Translations under genes and position numbers: made by a program | DNA from: JANXVR01 sp034667405 | GTDB lineage: Bacteria; Actinomycetota; UBA4738; HRBIN12 | Reading direction: 5' to 3' | DNA: 20,991 nucleotides | Assembly (NCBI GenBank): GCA_034667405.1 | Contig: JAXDJX010000005.1 | Span: 1 to 20,991 of the forward strand | The notes under the pieces: generated by a model | Told to the model about the DNA's origin: nothing | Databases searched by the model: none | The model's input: the letters and a program-made list of their open reading frames with translations, nothing else | Shown here: in pieces, positions 6,711 to 14,190 of the stretch | Numbering within the stretch: position 1 is the first letter of the stretch | How the letters are laid out: each line of letters opens with the position of its first letter

Positions 6711-8856
6711 CGGGGTCCACTCGCGCCGCGCGCCGAAGGGTCTCCTCGTCCATCTGCGAGTGCTCGTATCGCGACCAGGCGACGCCGCGACGAAGACTGA
6801 TGGAGCGGCGCCGCGCCTCCTCGTCCTTCGGGATCAGCGAGAGCGCTTCCTCGAATAGGGCAACCGCCTCGGCGCTCGCCCAGGCACGTTCGGCACGCTC
6901 GGCTGCCGACAGCAGATAGCTGACCGCCCGCTGCGGGTCCCCCGCTTCCTTCCAGTGGTGAGCGAGGATCACGGCGATGCTGTCAGCCTCCGGCGCGGCC
7001 TGCTCGAAGTACTGCGCCACAGCCTGGTGTCGGTCGCGCCGGTCGCTCTTCGTGAGCGTCGAGTACGCGACGTCACGGATCAGGATATGGCGGAACCCGT
7101 ACTCGCGGTCGCCCTCGACCTTCGAGGAGGACTCTGTCCGGATGAGGTCGCGCGATTCCAGGGAGTCCAATGCAGCGTCCAGCGCATCGCCGCTGGTGCC
7201 GAGTCCGCTCAACACACCACGCCAGAAGACCTTGCCCACCACGGCCGCGTCGTTCAGCACCGATCGCTCGTCCCTGGGTAGGGCATCGAGCCGCGCCGCG
7301 ATCATCGCCTTCACCGTGGTGGGGAGGACGGCGCGGTCACCGCCCTCGGCGACCCACGACGATAGCTCCTCGATGAACAGGGGGTTCCCGCCCGCGGTCG
7401 CCTCGATCTGCGCCGCGACCTCGCGAGCCAACGATGACGTGAGCTGCGCCGCCAAGGCATGCGACTCCTCGGTTCCCAGCGGCTCCAGGCGGATCGTGAA
7501 CGACGAGATCTGGCCGCCGCCCCACATCGGCCGGATGTCGAGCAGTTCGGGCCGGGCGAGGCAGAGGAGGAGGATCGGCGTGTCCTTCATCCGCGCCGCC
7601 AGCGAGTCGATCAGGTCGAGCATGCTGGGGTGGGCCCAATGGATGTCGTCGAACACAAGGAGGGTGGGCTGCGTGTGCGCGAGCGCCTCCACGAACCGGC
7701 GGGCGGCGTCGAAGACCTCGCGTCGATCCTCGGCGGAGGCCTCGGCTGTCCCTACGAAGACGGCCAGCCGCTGCGCGATCTCAGGATCATCGACCCCTAA
7801 CCCTGCAAGGGCGTGCTCCAACTTCTCGGTTATCACGGCGTCGACGTCGAGCTCGAAGACCCCGGCCACTTCCTTCACGAGCTGCCCAAAGGCCTCATAC
7901 CCGGCGCTTTGGGTGTAGGGGAGCTCTCGCACCAGCAGGCATCGACCGCCGGAGATCCCTATCTGGTTCGCCAGCTCCGCCGCGACGCGGCTCTTGCCGA
8001 TGCCGGGCTCGCCCAGGATCGTGACCAGGTGCGGGCGCCGCCCGGTTACGACGCGTTGCCAAACGTCTTCGAGCAGGCCGAGCTCGCTCGCGCGGCCCAG
8101 GAACGGCGTCTCGCTGGAGCGCTCACCGGATTCGGTGAGGGGCTCGACGGCGAGCCAGGCGGGGACCGGGTCTCGCTTGTTCTTGGCGATGATGGGCTCG
8201 ACGTCCTCGTAACGGATCGAGCGGTGCGTGGCGCGGTGGGTCTCCTCCCCCACGAGCACGCGTCCCACCGGCGCAGCAGATTGCAGCCGTGACGCGGTGT
8301 TCACCATGTCGCCCACGACGAGCGCGGTACGTTCCGACGTGGGATCGAACTCCACGACGGCCTCGCCGGTGTTCACGCCCACCCGCACGCTGAGCTCGGC
8401 GCCGGGAAGTTCCTGGTTCAGCGCGGCAACGGCGACCGGGATCTGGAGGGCGGCGCGAACGGCGCGCTCGGCGTCGTCACCGCGGGCCACCGGGGCGCCG
8501 AACACCGCCATCACGGCGTCGCCGATGAATTTCTCGACCGTCCCGCCGAAACGCTCGATCTCCACGCTCACGCGCTGGTAGTAGTGCTCGAGCAGCTCGC
8601 GCACATCCTCGGCGTCGGTGGTCTCCGATCGCGAGGTGTACCCCACGAGGTCGGCGAAGACCACGGAGATCACCTTCCGCTGTCGCTCCAGGTCGGCCTC
8701 GGGCCCCGCGCGTGTTCCGCATGCCGGGCAGAACCGTGCGTCCTCGGGCACGTCCGCGCCGCAATGGCTGCAGACCCACCCCATGCCCGCCCCGCAGGCC
8801 GCACAGAACCGAGACTCATCCGCGTTGGTTGCACCGCAACTCGAACACACACTCAC
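6700..8856 (-). CDS. Zinc-ribbon / class III nucleotidyl cyclase / AAA-ATPase signalling protein
   Basis: A 718-residue multidomain regulator. Residues 4-47 hold two CXXC...CXXC zinc ribbons (CSSC/CAAC and CSHC/CPAC). Residues about 62-235 are a class III cyclase domain with metal Asp D69 (FADLVGYT), substrate Lys K109 and metal Asp D113 in VEKFIGDAVMA, D183 and the transition-state pair N186/R190 in GDMVNTASRL. All key residues are present, so cyclic-nucleotide synthesis is plausible. Residues 252 onward are an AAA/STAND-type ATPase with Walker A GEPGIGKS (282-289) and Walker B LLVFDDIHWAHP (399-410). The C-terminus ends after about one TPR-like unit, whereas many relatives carry long TPR arrays and reach about 1,000 residues. 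GTG 8856 is chosen because the zinc ribbon begins right after it; TATCCT lies 6 nt upstream with no Shine-Dalgarno, suggesting a leaderless mRNA. Confidence 0.88.
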   Translation of the reverse strand: MSVCSSCGATNADESRFCAACGAGMGWVCSHCGADVPEDARFCPACGTRAGPEADLERQRKVISVVFADLVGYTSRSETTDAEDVRELLEHYYQRVSVEIERFGGTVEKFIGDAVMAVFGAPVARGDDAERAVRAALQIPVAVAALNQELPGAELSVRVGVNTGEAVVEFDPTSERTALVVGDMVNTASRLQSAAPVGRVLVGEETHRATHRSIRYEDVEPIIAKNKRDPVPAWLAVEPLTESGERSSETPFLGRASELGLLEDVWQRVVTGRRPHLVTILGEPGIGKSRVAAELANQIGISGGRCLLVRELPYTQSAGYEAFGQLVKEVAGVFELDVDAVITEKLEHALAGLGVDDPEIAQRLAVFVGTAEASAEDRREVFDAARRFVEALAHTQPTLLVFDDIHWAHPSMLDLIDSLAARMKDTPILLLCLARPELLDIRPMWGGGQISSFTIRLEPLGTEESHALAAQLTSSLAREVAAQIEATAGGNPLFIEELSSWVAEGGDRAVLPTTVKAMIAARLDALPRDERSVLNDAAVVGKVFWRGVLSGLGTSGDALDAALDSLESRDLIRTESSSKVEGDREYGFRHILIRDVAYSTLTKSDRRDRHQAVAQYFEQAAPEADSIAVILAHHWKEAGDPQRAVSYLLSAAERAERAWASAEAVALFEEALSLIPKDEEARRRSISLRRGVAWSRYEHSQMDEETLRRAARVDPASS

Positions 8857-8903
8857 GGGGAAAGGATATCCCGGCCCTGCGTCCCGCCGAGCAGCCGGTC
8901 GGG

Positions 8904-8932
8904 TTGACCCCGGAAGCATCCAGGCATAGCGT
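8904..8932 (+). promoter_or_regulatory. Predicted promoter of the PQQ-type propeller gene
   Basis: TTGACC (8904-8909), 17 bp, then TAGCGT (8927-8932) preceded by GCA. This is the same architecture as the promoter at 6361-6389. The expected start is near 8939, about 88 nt before the ATG at 9027. It diverges from the cyclase-ATPase gene, whose GTG is only about 48 bp away. Confidence 0.5.
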
Positions 8933-9026
8933 CGACCAGCGCGAGGCGCACACCGCGGCCGCGGAGCGAAAGGTCTTGGCCATGAAGCACGCAGACGTGC
9001 TCACCCAGCGGCTGAAGGGGAGATCC

Positions 9027-10442
9027 ATGAAGCGTGTGGTCATCCTCAGCTCGTTCATCGCGCTGGCTTCGGTGCTCAGCACGACGTCGGCGCCGGCGGG
9101 TACCCCTTCGTGGTCCGCCTACCTCTTCGGTCCGAGACACACCTCCTACGCCATCGCCGCGATGGCGTTCACGCCGACGACGGCCGCCACCGTTTCCCCG
9201 GATTGGACGTTCCGCGTGCCTGCGCCCACCCTGGCCGATCAACCGGGACGAGGACTGTTCGCAAGTCCCACCGTCTCCGGTGGCGTCGTCTACATCGGTG
9301 CGAACACCGGTCTCTTCTACGCCGTCGATGAGGTCTCGGGGAAGGAACTGTGGCATCACGATCTCGGCTACACCACCCATAAGACCTGCTTCGGCAGGGG
9401 CATCACCTCGACCGCGACGATCGCGCCCGACCCCTCCAGGAGTGGACAGCTCACCGTCTACGTGGGCGGCGGGGACGGCTATCTCTACGCCCTGCGGGCA
9501 ACGGACGGCGCCCTCGTGTGGCGTTCGCGGGTCGTGAACATCGGTACGACACAGAACTCCGGCTACATCTGGGGCTCACCGACGGTCATCGGCGGTCGGA
9601 TCTATATCGGCATCTCATCGCAGTGTGACAAGCCACTGATCCGGGGAGGACTCCGAGCATTCACCCAAACGACCGGTGCGCTCGCCGCCACCTACTGGGG
9701 GGTGCCCTCGGGCTCGCGCGGGGCCAGCGGTTGGACGAGTGCCGCCTCTGACGGCGTCGATGTGTGGATGACGCTCGGCAACGGCGACACCGGCGATTCC
9801 TTCGCGATCGTCCGGCTCGACGCGCAGACACTGATCCGTCAGGACAGCTGGGTGGTGCCCAACACGAACGGTACCGACCTCGATTGGGGTTCTTCGCCGA
9901 CCCTGTTCAAGGCGACGATCGCAGGCGTAGCGACCCCGATGGTCGGGGGATGCAACAAGAACGGCCGCTACTACGCGCTCAAGGCGAACGACCTCGCCGC
10001 TGGCCCCGTCTGGAACACCCGACTGGGAGTGACCGGGGACCTTTCGGCCGGCAGCGGAGCATGCCTCGCGGCAGCGATCTGGGACTTCACGAACCAACGA
10101 CTCTTCGTCGGCAGCAACAAGACCACCGTGGCGGGCATGAGCACGCCCGGATCCGTTCGGGAGTTGGATCCGTCAACGGGAGCCGTCGTGTGGGCGAGGC
10201 CGCTCGCGGGCGGTCCGATCATGGGCAGCCCGACCTTGAGCGGCGGAGGCGTCATCGCGGCAGGCACATACAACAGCGCCGGGTCGGCCAACCGGATCTA
10301 CCTGCTTTCGGCGGCTGACGGATCGGTCGTGAACAGCATCCCGGAGAGCTCGTCGGTTTTCGCCCAGCCGGTGTTCGCCGACACTCACCTCTTCGTCGCG
10401 ACCTCGGCTGGCACGCTGACGTCGTTCAGCGCGGTCGGCTAG
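9027..10442 (+). CDS. Secreted PQQ-type beta-propeller repeat protein
   Basis: A 471-residue exported protein. MKRVVILSSFIALASVLSTT plus SAPA is a signal peptide. The mature part has repeated strands of the PQQ-binding-like/quinoprotein propeller: FASPTVSGGVVYIGANTGLF with YAVDEVSGKELWHHDLG, then TVYVGGGDGYLYALRATDGA, WGSPTVIGGRIYIG, MGSPTLSGGGVIAAGTYN and IYLLSAADGS. No dehydrogenase catalytic motif is evident, so it is more likely a binding or scaffold propeller (BamB/PQQ_2 type) than an enzyme. The ATG at 9027 is preferred over the in-frame ATG at 8982 because AAGGGGAG lies 4 nt upstream and the signal peptide starts there. It converges with the oxidoreductase gene with 5 nt between the two stops. 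Confidence 0.87.
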   Translation: MKRVVILSSFIALASVLSTTSAPAGTPSWSAYLFGPRHTSYAIAAMAFTPTTAATVSPDWTFRVPAPTLADQPGRGLFASPTVSGGVVYIGANTGLFYAVDEVSGKELWHHDLGYTTHKTCFGRGITSTATIAPDPSRSGQLTVYVGGGDGYLYALRATDGALVWRSRVVNIGTTQNSGYIWGSPTVIGGRIYIGISSQCDKPLIRGGLRAFTQTTGALAATYWGVPSGSRGASGWTSAASDGVDVWMTLGNGDTGDSFAIVRLDAQTLIRQDSWVVPNTNGTDLDWGSSPTLFKATIAGVATPMVGGCNKNGRYYALKANDLAAGPVWNTRLGVTGDLSAGSGACLAAAIWDFTNQRLFVGSNKTTVAGMSTPGSVRELDPSTGAVVWARPLAGGPIMGSPTLSGGGVIAAGTYNSAGSANRIYLLSAADGSVVNSIPESSSVFAQPVFADTHLFVATSAGTLTSFSAVG

Positions 10443-10447
10443 ATGGC

Positions 10448-11419
10448 TCAGACCACTACGACGATCTTCCCCCGACTGTGCCCCTCCGCCAAGTAACGGA
10501 TCGCATCTGCCGACTCACTCAAGGGGTAGGTCCGGTCGATGACCGGCTCGATCTTCTCGGCCTCGATGAGCTCCTTCAGCGTCAAGAGGTCTTCCTGATT
10601 GACCTTCGTGTTCAGGGGGCGGAGCCGCTGACCGACGACGAGTGAGAGCAGCGGTGCTCGTAGGACGCCACGGAAGAAGCCACCGGTCCAGTTTCCGCCC
10701 CCATCCCCACCCACGATCACGAGTGTCCCCTTCGGAGAGAGCGCGCGGCGAAGCCGTGACAGGGGGCGTCGGCCTGCCGAGTCGATGATCACGTCCCAGC
10801 GCCGTGAGCCGTCCGTGAAATCCTCCCGGGCATAATCGATCACTTCCGCTGCGCCGAGCGAGCGGACCAGCTCGAACTTCGACGCGCTGCACACGCCGGT
10901 GACCACCGCGCCACTCGCTCTCGCGATCTGCACCGCGAGTGTGCCAACACCCCCACCGGCGCCGACGATCAGCACGCTCTGCCCCGCCTGTACCTGCCCG
11001 ATATCATGGACAGCCCGCAGCGCGGTGACGCCGGAGATCGGAACCGCCGCCGCCTGCTCGAAGCTGAGGTTCACCGGCTTCGAGACCAGCTTGTCCGCTC
11101 CGGTGACAACGAACTCCGCGAACGAGCCCTTAGCGGTGCCCATCACCTCGTCGCCCGCACAGAGGTCTTTGACATGGGTGCCAACCGCCTCGACCGTGCC
11201 CGCGACATCCCAGCCCAGGACGGGGATCTTCGGTTTGGTGAGCCCGATCGCGGGGCGTGCCATGTAGGGCATCCCGGTCATGAGATGCCACACATCCGGG
11301 CCACAAGCGGCCGCGTGCACGCGCACGAGCACTTCGCCGTCTCCGGCCACCGGGACGTCGATGTCCCTGAGCTCCAGGACATCGGCCGAGCCGTAGCTGT
11401 CTTGGAAGATGGCCCTCAT
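10448..11419 (-). CDS. NAD(P)-dependent MDR-family alcohol dehydrogenase / quinone oxidoreductase
   Basis: A 323-residue cytoplasmic medium-chain dehydrogenase/reductase. The N-terminal GroES-like domain reads MRAIFQDSYGSADVLELRDI and HAAACGPDVWHLMTG, with LGWDVAGTVEAVG near 68-80. The Rossmann part has SVLIVGAGGGVGTLAVQIA (GAGGGVG at 153-159) and the C-terminal YPLSESADAIRYLAEGHSRG-KIVVVV signature of quinone-oxidoreductase-like members. The four-cysteine structural zinc cluster of classical alcohol dehydrogenases is absent. The ATG at 11419 has GGAAGGA about 6 nt upstream. The substrate is unknown; NADPH-dependent reduction of quinones or enones is usual for the family. Confidence 0.9.
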   Translation of the reverse strand: MRAIFQDSYGSADVLELRDIDVPVAGDGEVLVRVHAAACGPDVWHLMTGMPYMARPAIGLTKPKIPVLGWDVAGTVEAVGTHVKDLCAGDEVMGTAKGSFAEFVVTGADKLVSKPVNLSFEQAAAVPISGVTALRAVHDIGQVQAGQSVLIVGAGGGVGTLAVQIARASGAVVTGVCSASKFELVRSLGAAEVIDYAREDFTDGSRRWDVIIDSAGRRPLSRLRRALSPKGTLVIVGGDGGGNWTGGFFRGVLRAPLLSLVVGQRLRPLNTKVNQEDLLTLKELIEAEKIEPVIDRTYPLSESADAIRYLAEGHSRGKIVVVV

Positions 11420-11469
11420 CGCTATTCCTTCCTAGCTCGGCCGATCAGGGTCGGAGGCTGAACCGGAGG

Positions 11470-11512
11470 ACCTCCCACAGGTGAGAGGGTACCTCCCAGG
11501 GCAGGTGGGAGG
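11470..11512. repeat. Triple CCTCCCA element (two direct, one inverted)
   Basis: CCTCCCA occurs at 11471-11477 and 11492-11498, exactly 21 bp apart (two helical turns), and inverted as TGGGAGG at 11506-11512. The outer copies also form an 8-bp inverted repeat (CCTCCCAC / GTGGGAGG). The array lies between divergent genes, about 50 bp upstream of the oxidoreductase start. It could be an operator array or a pair of competing RNA hairpins. Confidence 0.4.
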
Positions 11513-11735
11513 CCCTCCTCTGCCCTCATGTGCCGGTGCGAGACCCGACGGTCGTTCCCAGGTCGACGCTCCCTATGAGCACGCGAGGAGCTCCCGTTCG
11601 TACTCAGTGTCGGATCACCGCAAGGGCCTGCCCGCCAGCTGAACCGCCCGCAATCGTGTCGTATCTGTTGAGGTGGGCGATTCCGCGCACTCGAGCTGCG
11701 TTGCGGCGGCGAGCGTATCGGATGAGGATGTTGTC

Positions 11736-13094
11736 GTGGATCTCACCGCTCCTCGCTACGCCGAGACAGCTGACGGCACACACATCGCCTACAGCGTCAT
11801 GGGCGATGGACCGATCGACCTCGTGTACGCGTTCGGCTACCAATCGAGCATCGATGCGGATGGAGAAGTGCCGTTCCACGCGGCGTTCCGGCGACGACTC
11901 GCATCGTTCTCTCGGCTGATCCTGTTCGACCGTCGAGGGACGGGCCTTTCAGATCGAACCAGCCTGGAAGATGCCGGGGCCCTCGAGGCGGGCATGGACG
12001 ACATCAGGGCCGTGATGGATGCCGTGGGTAGCGAACGGGCGCTGCTGTTCGGGGTCAGTGATGGGGGGATGGTCTCGGTGTTGTTCGCAGCCTCCCACCC
12101 CGACCGAACGATCGGCCTGGTGGTCTGGAACCCGGAGCCCCGCCAGACCCCGTCGGAGGATTACCCGTGGGGATGGACGGACGAACAGTGGGATGAGGTC
12201 GATGACGATGTCGCGGCGACGTGGGGCTCGCTCGATTCCGCGGAACGCGAGCTGCATGAAGTTGCCCCCGATGTCGCCTTCGATCGAGCGACGATCGAGC
12301 GCGTCGCTCGCATGTTTCGGGCGGTAGCGAGCCCGGGTTCGGCGATGGCGGCGATGCGATCGATCAGGAGAGCCGACATCCGCGCCGTTCTCCCCTCAGT
12401 GCAGGTGCCAACGCTTCTCCTGCATTCGGCCAGCGATGATGCGGTCGGGCAGGCGCGGTATACCGCGTCGAGGATCCCAGGTGCAGAGCGGGTTGAGATC
12501 GCGACGAACGAGTGGTTGCCGTTCTGGACGGGCGCCCAACCGGTGGTCGAAGAGATGCAACGGTTCGTTCGGAGGATCCGGGACGAGGAGGCGGTGCTTG
12601 ATCGGGTGCTCGCAACCATCCTGTTCACCGACATCGTCGGATCGACATCCAAGGCGGCGGAGTTAGGAGACCGGGCATGGAAGGACCTCGTCGAGGCCCA
12701 TCACGGCGTGGTCCGCGCCATGCTGCGCCGCTACCGGGGTAGGGAAGTCAACACGGCGGGCGACGGGTTCTTCGCGATGTTCGACGGACCCGCTCGGGGT
12801 GTGCGCTGCGCGGTCGCGATCGCGACAGCGGTCAGGGCGCTCGGCCTGGAGATCCGTGCTGGTCTCCACACAGGAGAGGTCGACATGATCGACGGTGAGG
12901 TCGGCGGGATGGCCGTGAACATCGGCGCTCGTGTCGGTGCCCTCGCCGGACCAAGCGAGGTCCTTGCCTCGAGTACGGTCAGGGATCTCGTGGTCGGGTC
13001 GGATCTGACCTTCGAAGGAGCGGGAGAGCACGAGCTGAAGGGCGTTCCCGATCGGTGGCGCCTGTTCCGGGTCGTGAACGAAGGGCCGGAGTGA
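11736..13094 (+). CDS. Alpha/beta-hydrolase fused to class III nucleotidyl cyclase
   Basis: A 452-residue two-domain protein of the Mycobacterium Rv1900c (LipJ) type. Residues 5-280 are an alpha/beta hydrolase: IDLVYAFGYQSSI, RLILFDRRGTGLSD and the nucleophile elbow GVSDGG (S108), with a possible acid at D234/D235. At the usual 'DDHLPW' site the sequence is TNEWLPFW, so the catalytic His appears replaced by W260. Residues 293-450 are a cyclase domain with metal Asps D299 (FTDIVGST) and D343 (AGDGFFAMF) and N395/R399 (VNIGARV). The purine-contacting Lys is replaced by N339 (VNTAGDG), a change I recall also in Rv1900c. GTG 11736 is chosen because it places RYAETADGTHIAY at the usual N-terminus, with GAGG about 9 nt upstream; GTG 11673 is possible. 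The hydrolase part is likely a sensor. Confidence 0.88.
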   Translation: MDLTAPRYAETADGTHIAYSVMGDGPIDLVYAFGYQSSIDADGEVPFHAAFRRRLASFSRLILFDRRGTGLSDRTSLEDAGALEAGMDDIRAVMDAVGSERALLFGVSDGGMVSVLFAASHPDRTIGLVVWNPEPRQTPSEDYPWGWTDEQWDEVDDDVAATWGSLDSAERELHEVAPDVAFDRATIERVARMFRAVASPGSAMAAMRSIRRADIRAVLPSVQVPTLLLHSASDDAVGQARYTASRIPGAERVEIATNEWLPFWTGAQPVVEEMQRFVRRIRDEEAVLDRVLATILFTDIVGSTSKAAELGDRAWKDLVEAHHGVVRAMLRRYRGREVNTAGDGFFAMFDGPARGVRCAVAIATAVRALGLEIRAGLHTGEVDMIDGEVGGMAVNIGARVGALAGPSEVLASSTVRDLVVGSDLTFEGAGEHELKGVPDRWRLFRVVNEGPE

Positions 13095-13241
13095 ACCGCA
13101 GCAACCCTTGAGACCAGATGTGGGCAGTGCCGCGGACGGAGGCCAGGTGCGTTGCTTCCCTTCTTGTGCATTGGCGCTGCAGGGACTGCAGGCCGTGCTC
13201 TAGCGTCGAGATCTCGCCCGATGCGGGAGCGGGCGTTTCCC

Positions 13242-13271
13242 TTGCACTCGAAGAGTGCAACGGGATACAGT
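13242..13271 (+). promoter_or_regulatory. Predicted promoter with operator-like palindrome
   Basis: TTGCAC (13242-13247), 18 bp, TACAGT (13266-13271) forms a plausible promoter for the secreted protein at 13350, with a start near 13278. A perfect inverted repeat, TTGCACTC-GAA-GAGTGCAA (13242-13260), covers the -35 and much of the spacer. That is where a dimeric repressor would occlude RNA polymerase. CCC and GGG flank it with one unpaired base. An alternative -10, TAGCGT at 13201-13206, would put the palindrome in the leader as a hairpin. Confidence 0.45.
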
Positions 13272-13349
13272 TTCACGTGACGCTGCCCGTTCGGTTGCTC
13301 GTCGTGGTGCATGCTGACACGCGTGCGTGCCGCTAGGAAAGGGGTCGCG

Positions 13350-13844
13350 ATGCCACGGAAGGCTCTGTTCCTGTCGACGTTTCTCTTGGTACTGGCGGTG
13401 ATGCCATCCGCCTTCGCGGCCAAGCCGATCCGAGAGGTACATCCGAGTCAGGAGGACGGCATCATCACCGGCCAATGCCCCTTCCCGGTCCTTGGCCACA
13501 TCGACGGGCCTGAGATCGTCACCACGTTCACCGATGCCGCTGGCAACCCGGTCAAGCAGATCGTGGTGTTCCCGGGGAATCGTGTGACACTCACAAACCT
13601 TGATTCAGGGGCGTCCATCACCATCATGGGAACCGGCTCGTCCCAACTCCGGGCCGAGCGAGACGGCTCCCTGATCGCGCGGGCGATGGGGCACGGACCC
13701 TTCTTCCCCAACCCGATCACGGGAGCGCCGGGGATCTGGTACCTGAGCGGCCAGGGTGAATCTACTTTCGACTCGCAGGGGAACTTGCTGTCCGCAACCT
13801 TGCACGGCAGGCTGGTCGATCTCTGTCCCCGGCTCGGGCCCTAG
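13350..13844 (+). CDS. Small secreted protein of unknown function
   Basis: A 164-residue protein. Residues 1-23 (MPRKALFLSTFLLVLAVMPS then AFA) are a signal peptide. The mature part begins AKPIREVHPSQEDGIITGQ, then CPFPVLGHIDGPEIVTTFTD, followed by alternating strands (VVFPGNRVTLTNLDSGASIT, then GTGSSQLRAERDGSL). A second cysteine near the end (VDLCPRLGP) could pair with C43. It looks like a compact beta-sandwich. I recall similar 'C-x-F-P-V' secreted hypotheticals in soil actinobacteria but no function. The ATG at 13350 has AGGAAAGGGG 5 nt upstream and the signal peptide starts there; the in-frame ATG at 13311 adds a non-hydrophobic leader. Confidence 0.75.
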   Translation: MPRKALFLSTFLLVLAVMPSAFAAKPIREVHPSQEDGIITGQCPFPVLGHIDGPEIVTTFTDAAGNPVKQIVVFPGNRVTLTNLDSGASITIMGTGSSQLRAERDGSLIARAMGHGPFFPNPITGAPGIWYLSGQGESTFDSQGNLLSATLHGRLVDLCPRLGP

Positions 13845-13916
13845 CCCTTGTCTCGCTCGTCGCCTTGGTCGGTGAGTTTCGGTAGTTAGTCATTCAGTGA
13901 GTCGAGCGGCGTGTTC

Positions 13917-14190
13917 TCAGAACTCCCTAACCAAAGGGTTTCTGGCGATTTCCTGCCAACCTGGGGGTGTCGGCCTGGAGGGGGTGTCCTCTGTCGCCGC
14001 GAACGTGGGGAAGGTGTCGGTCAGCACGAGACCGTCCACCCGGTCCGGATGCGTCGCAGCAAGGAGCAACGCGAGCATTCCGCAGTCCCACGTTCCGCAC
14101 GACGAAGAACCTCGCCAGGTACGGACTCCGGCTCAGATCGAGGTGCGAGCGATACCCCTGAAGGTAGAGCCGACCCATCCGGCGGTCAGT
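13917..14190 (-). pseudogene. Decayed alpha/beta-hydrolase fragment
   Basis: Minus-strand remnants of an alpha/beta hydrolase appear in two different frames. The first, about 14178-14105, reads RLYLQGYRSHLDLSRSPYLA-RFF, like the start of hydrolase domains fused to cyclases. The second, about 14098-13917, reads GTWDCGMLALLLAATHPDRV then DGLVLTDTFPTF and ends at a TGA at 13919-13917. In the intact relative at 11736 the matching stretches (YAFGYQSSID... and GVSDGGMVSVLFAASHPDRT) are separated by about 70 residues. Here they nearly abut and are out of frame, implying an internal deletion plus frameshift. The C-terminal half is also missing. It directly follows the PD40 propeller gene on the same strand. 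Confidence 0.6.

Noticed and set aside
8982..9026. Upstream in-frame ATG for the PQQ-type propeller
   Set aside because: It would put 15 polar residues before an otherwise normal signal peptide; the ATG at 9027 has the better Shine-Dalgarno site.
13177..13191. Two CTGCAG sites 9 bp apart with TAGCGT downstream as a promoter
   Set aside because: CTGCAG matches the -35 consensus poorly; the TTGCAC/TACAGT pair further downstream fits better, though this alternative is mentioned there.
13118..13336. 72-codon frame before the small secreted protein
   Set aside because: It runs through the predicted promoter and palindrome, has no ribosome binding site and shows no domain.
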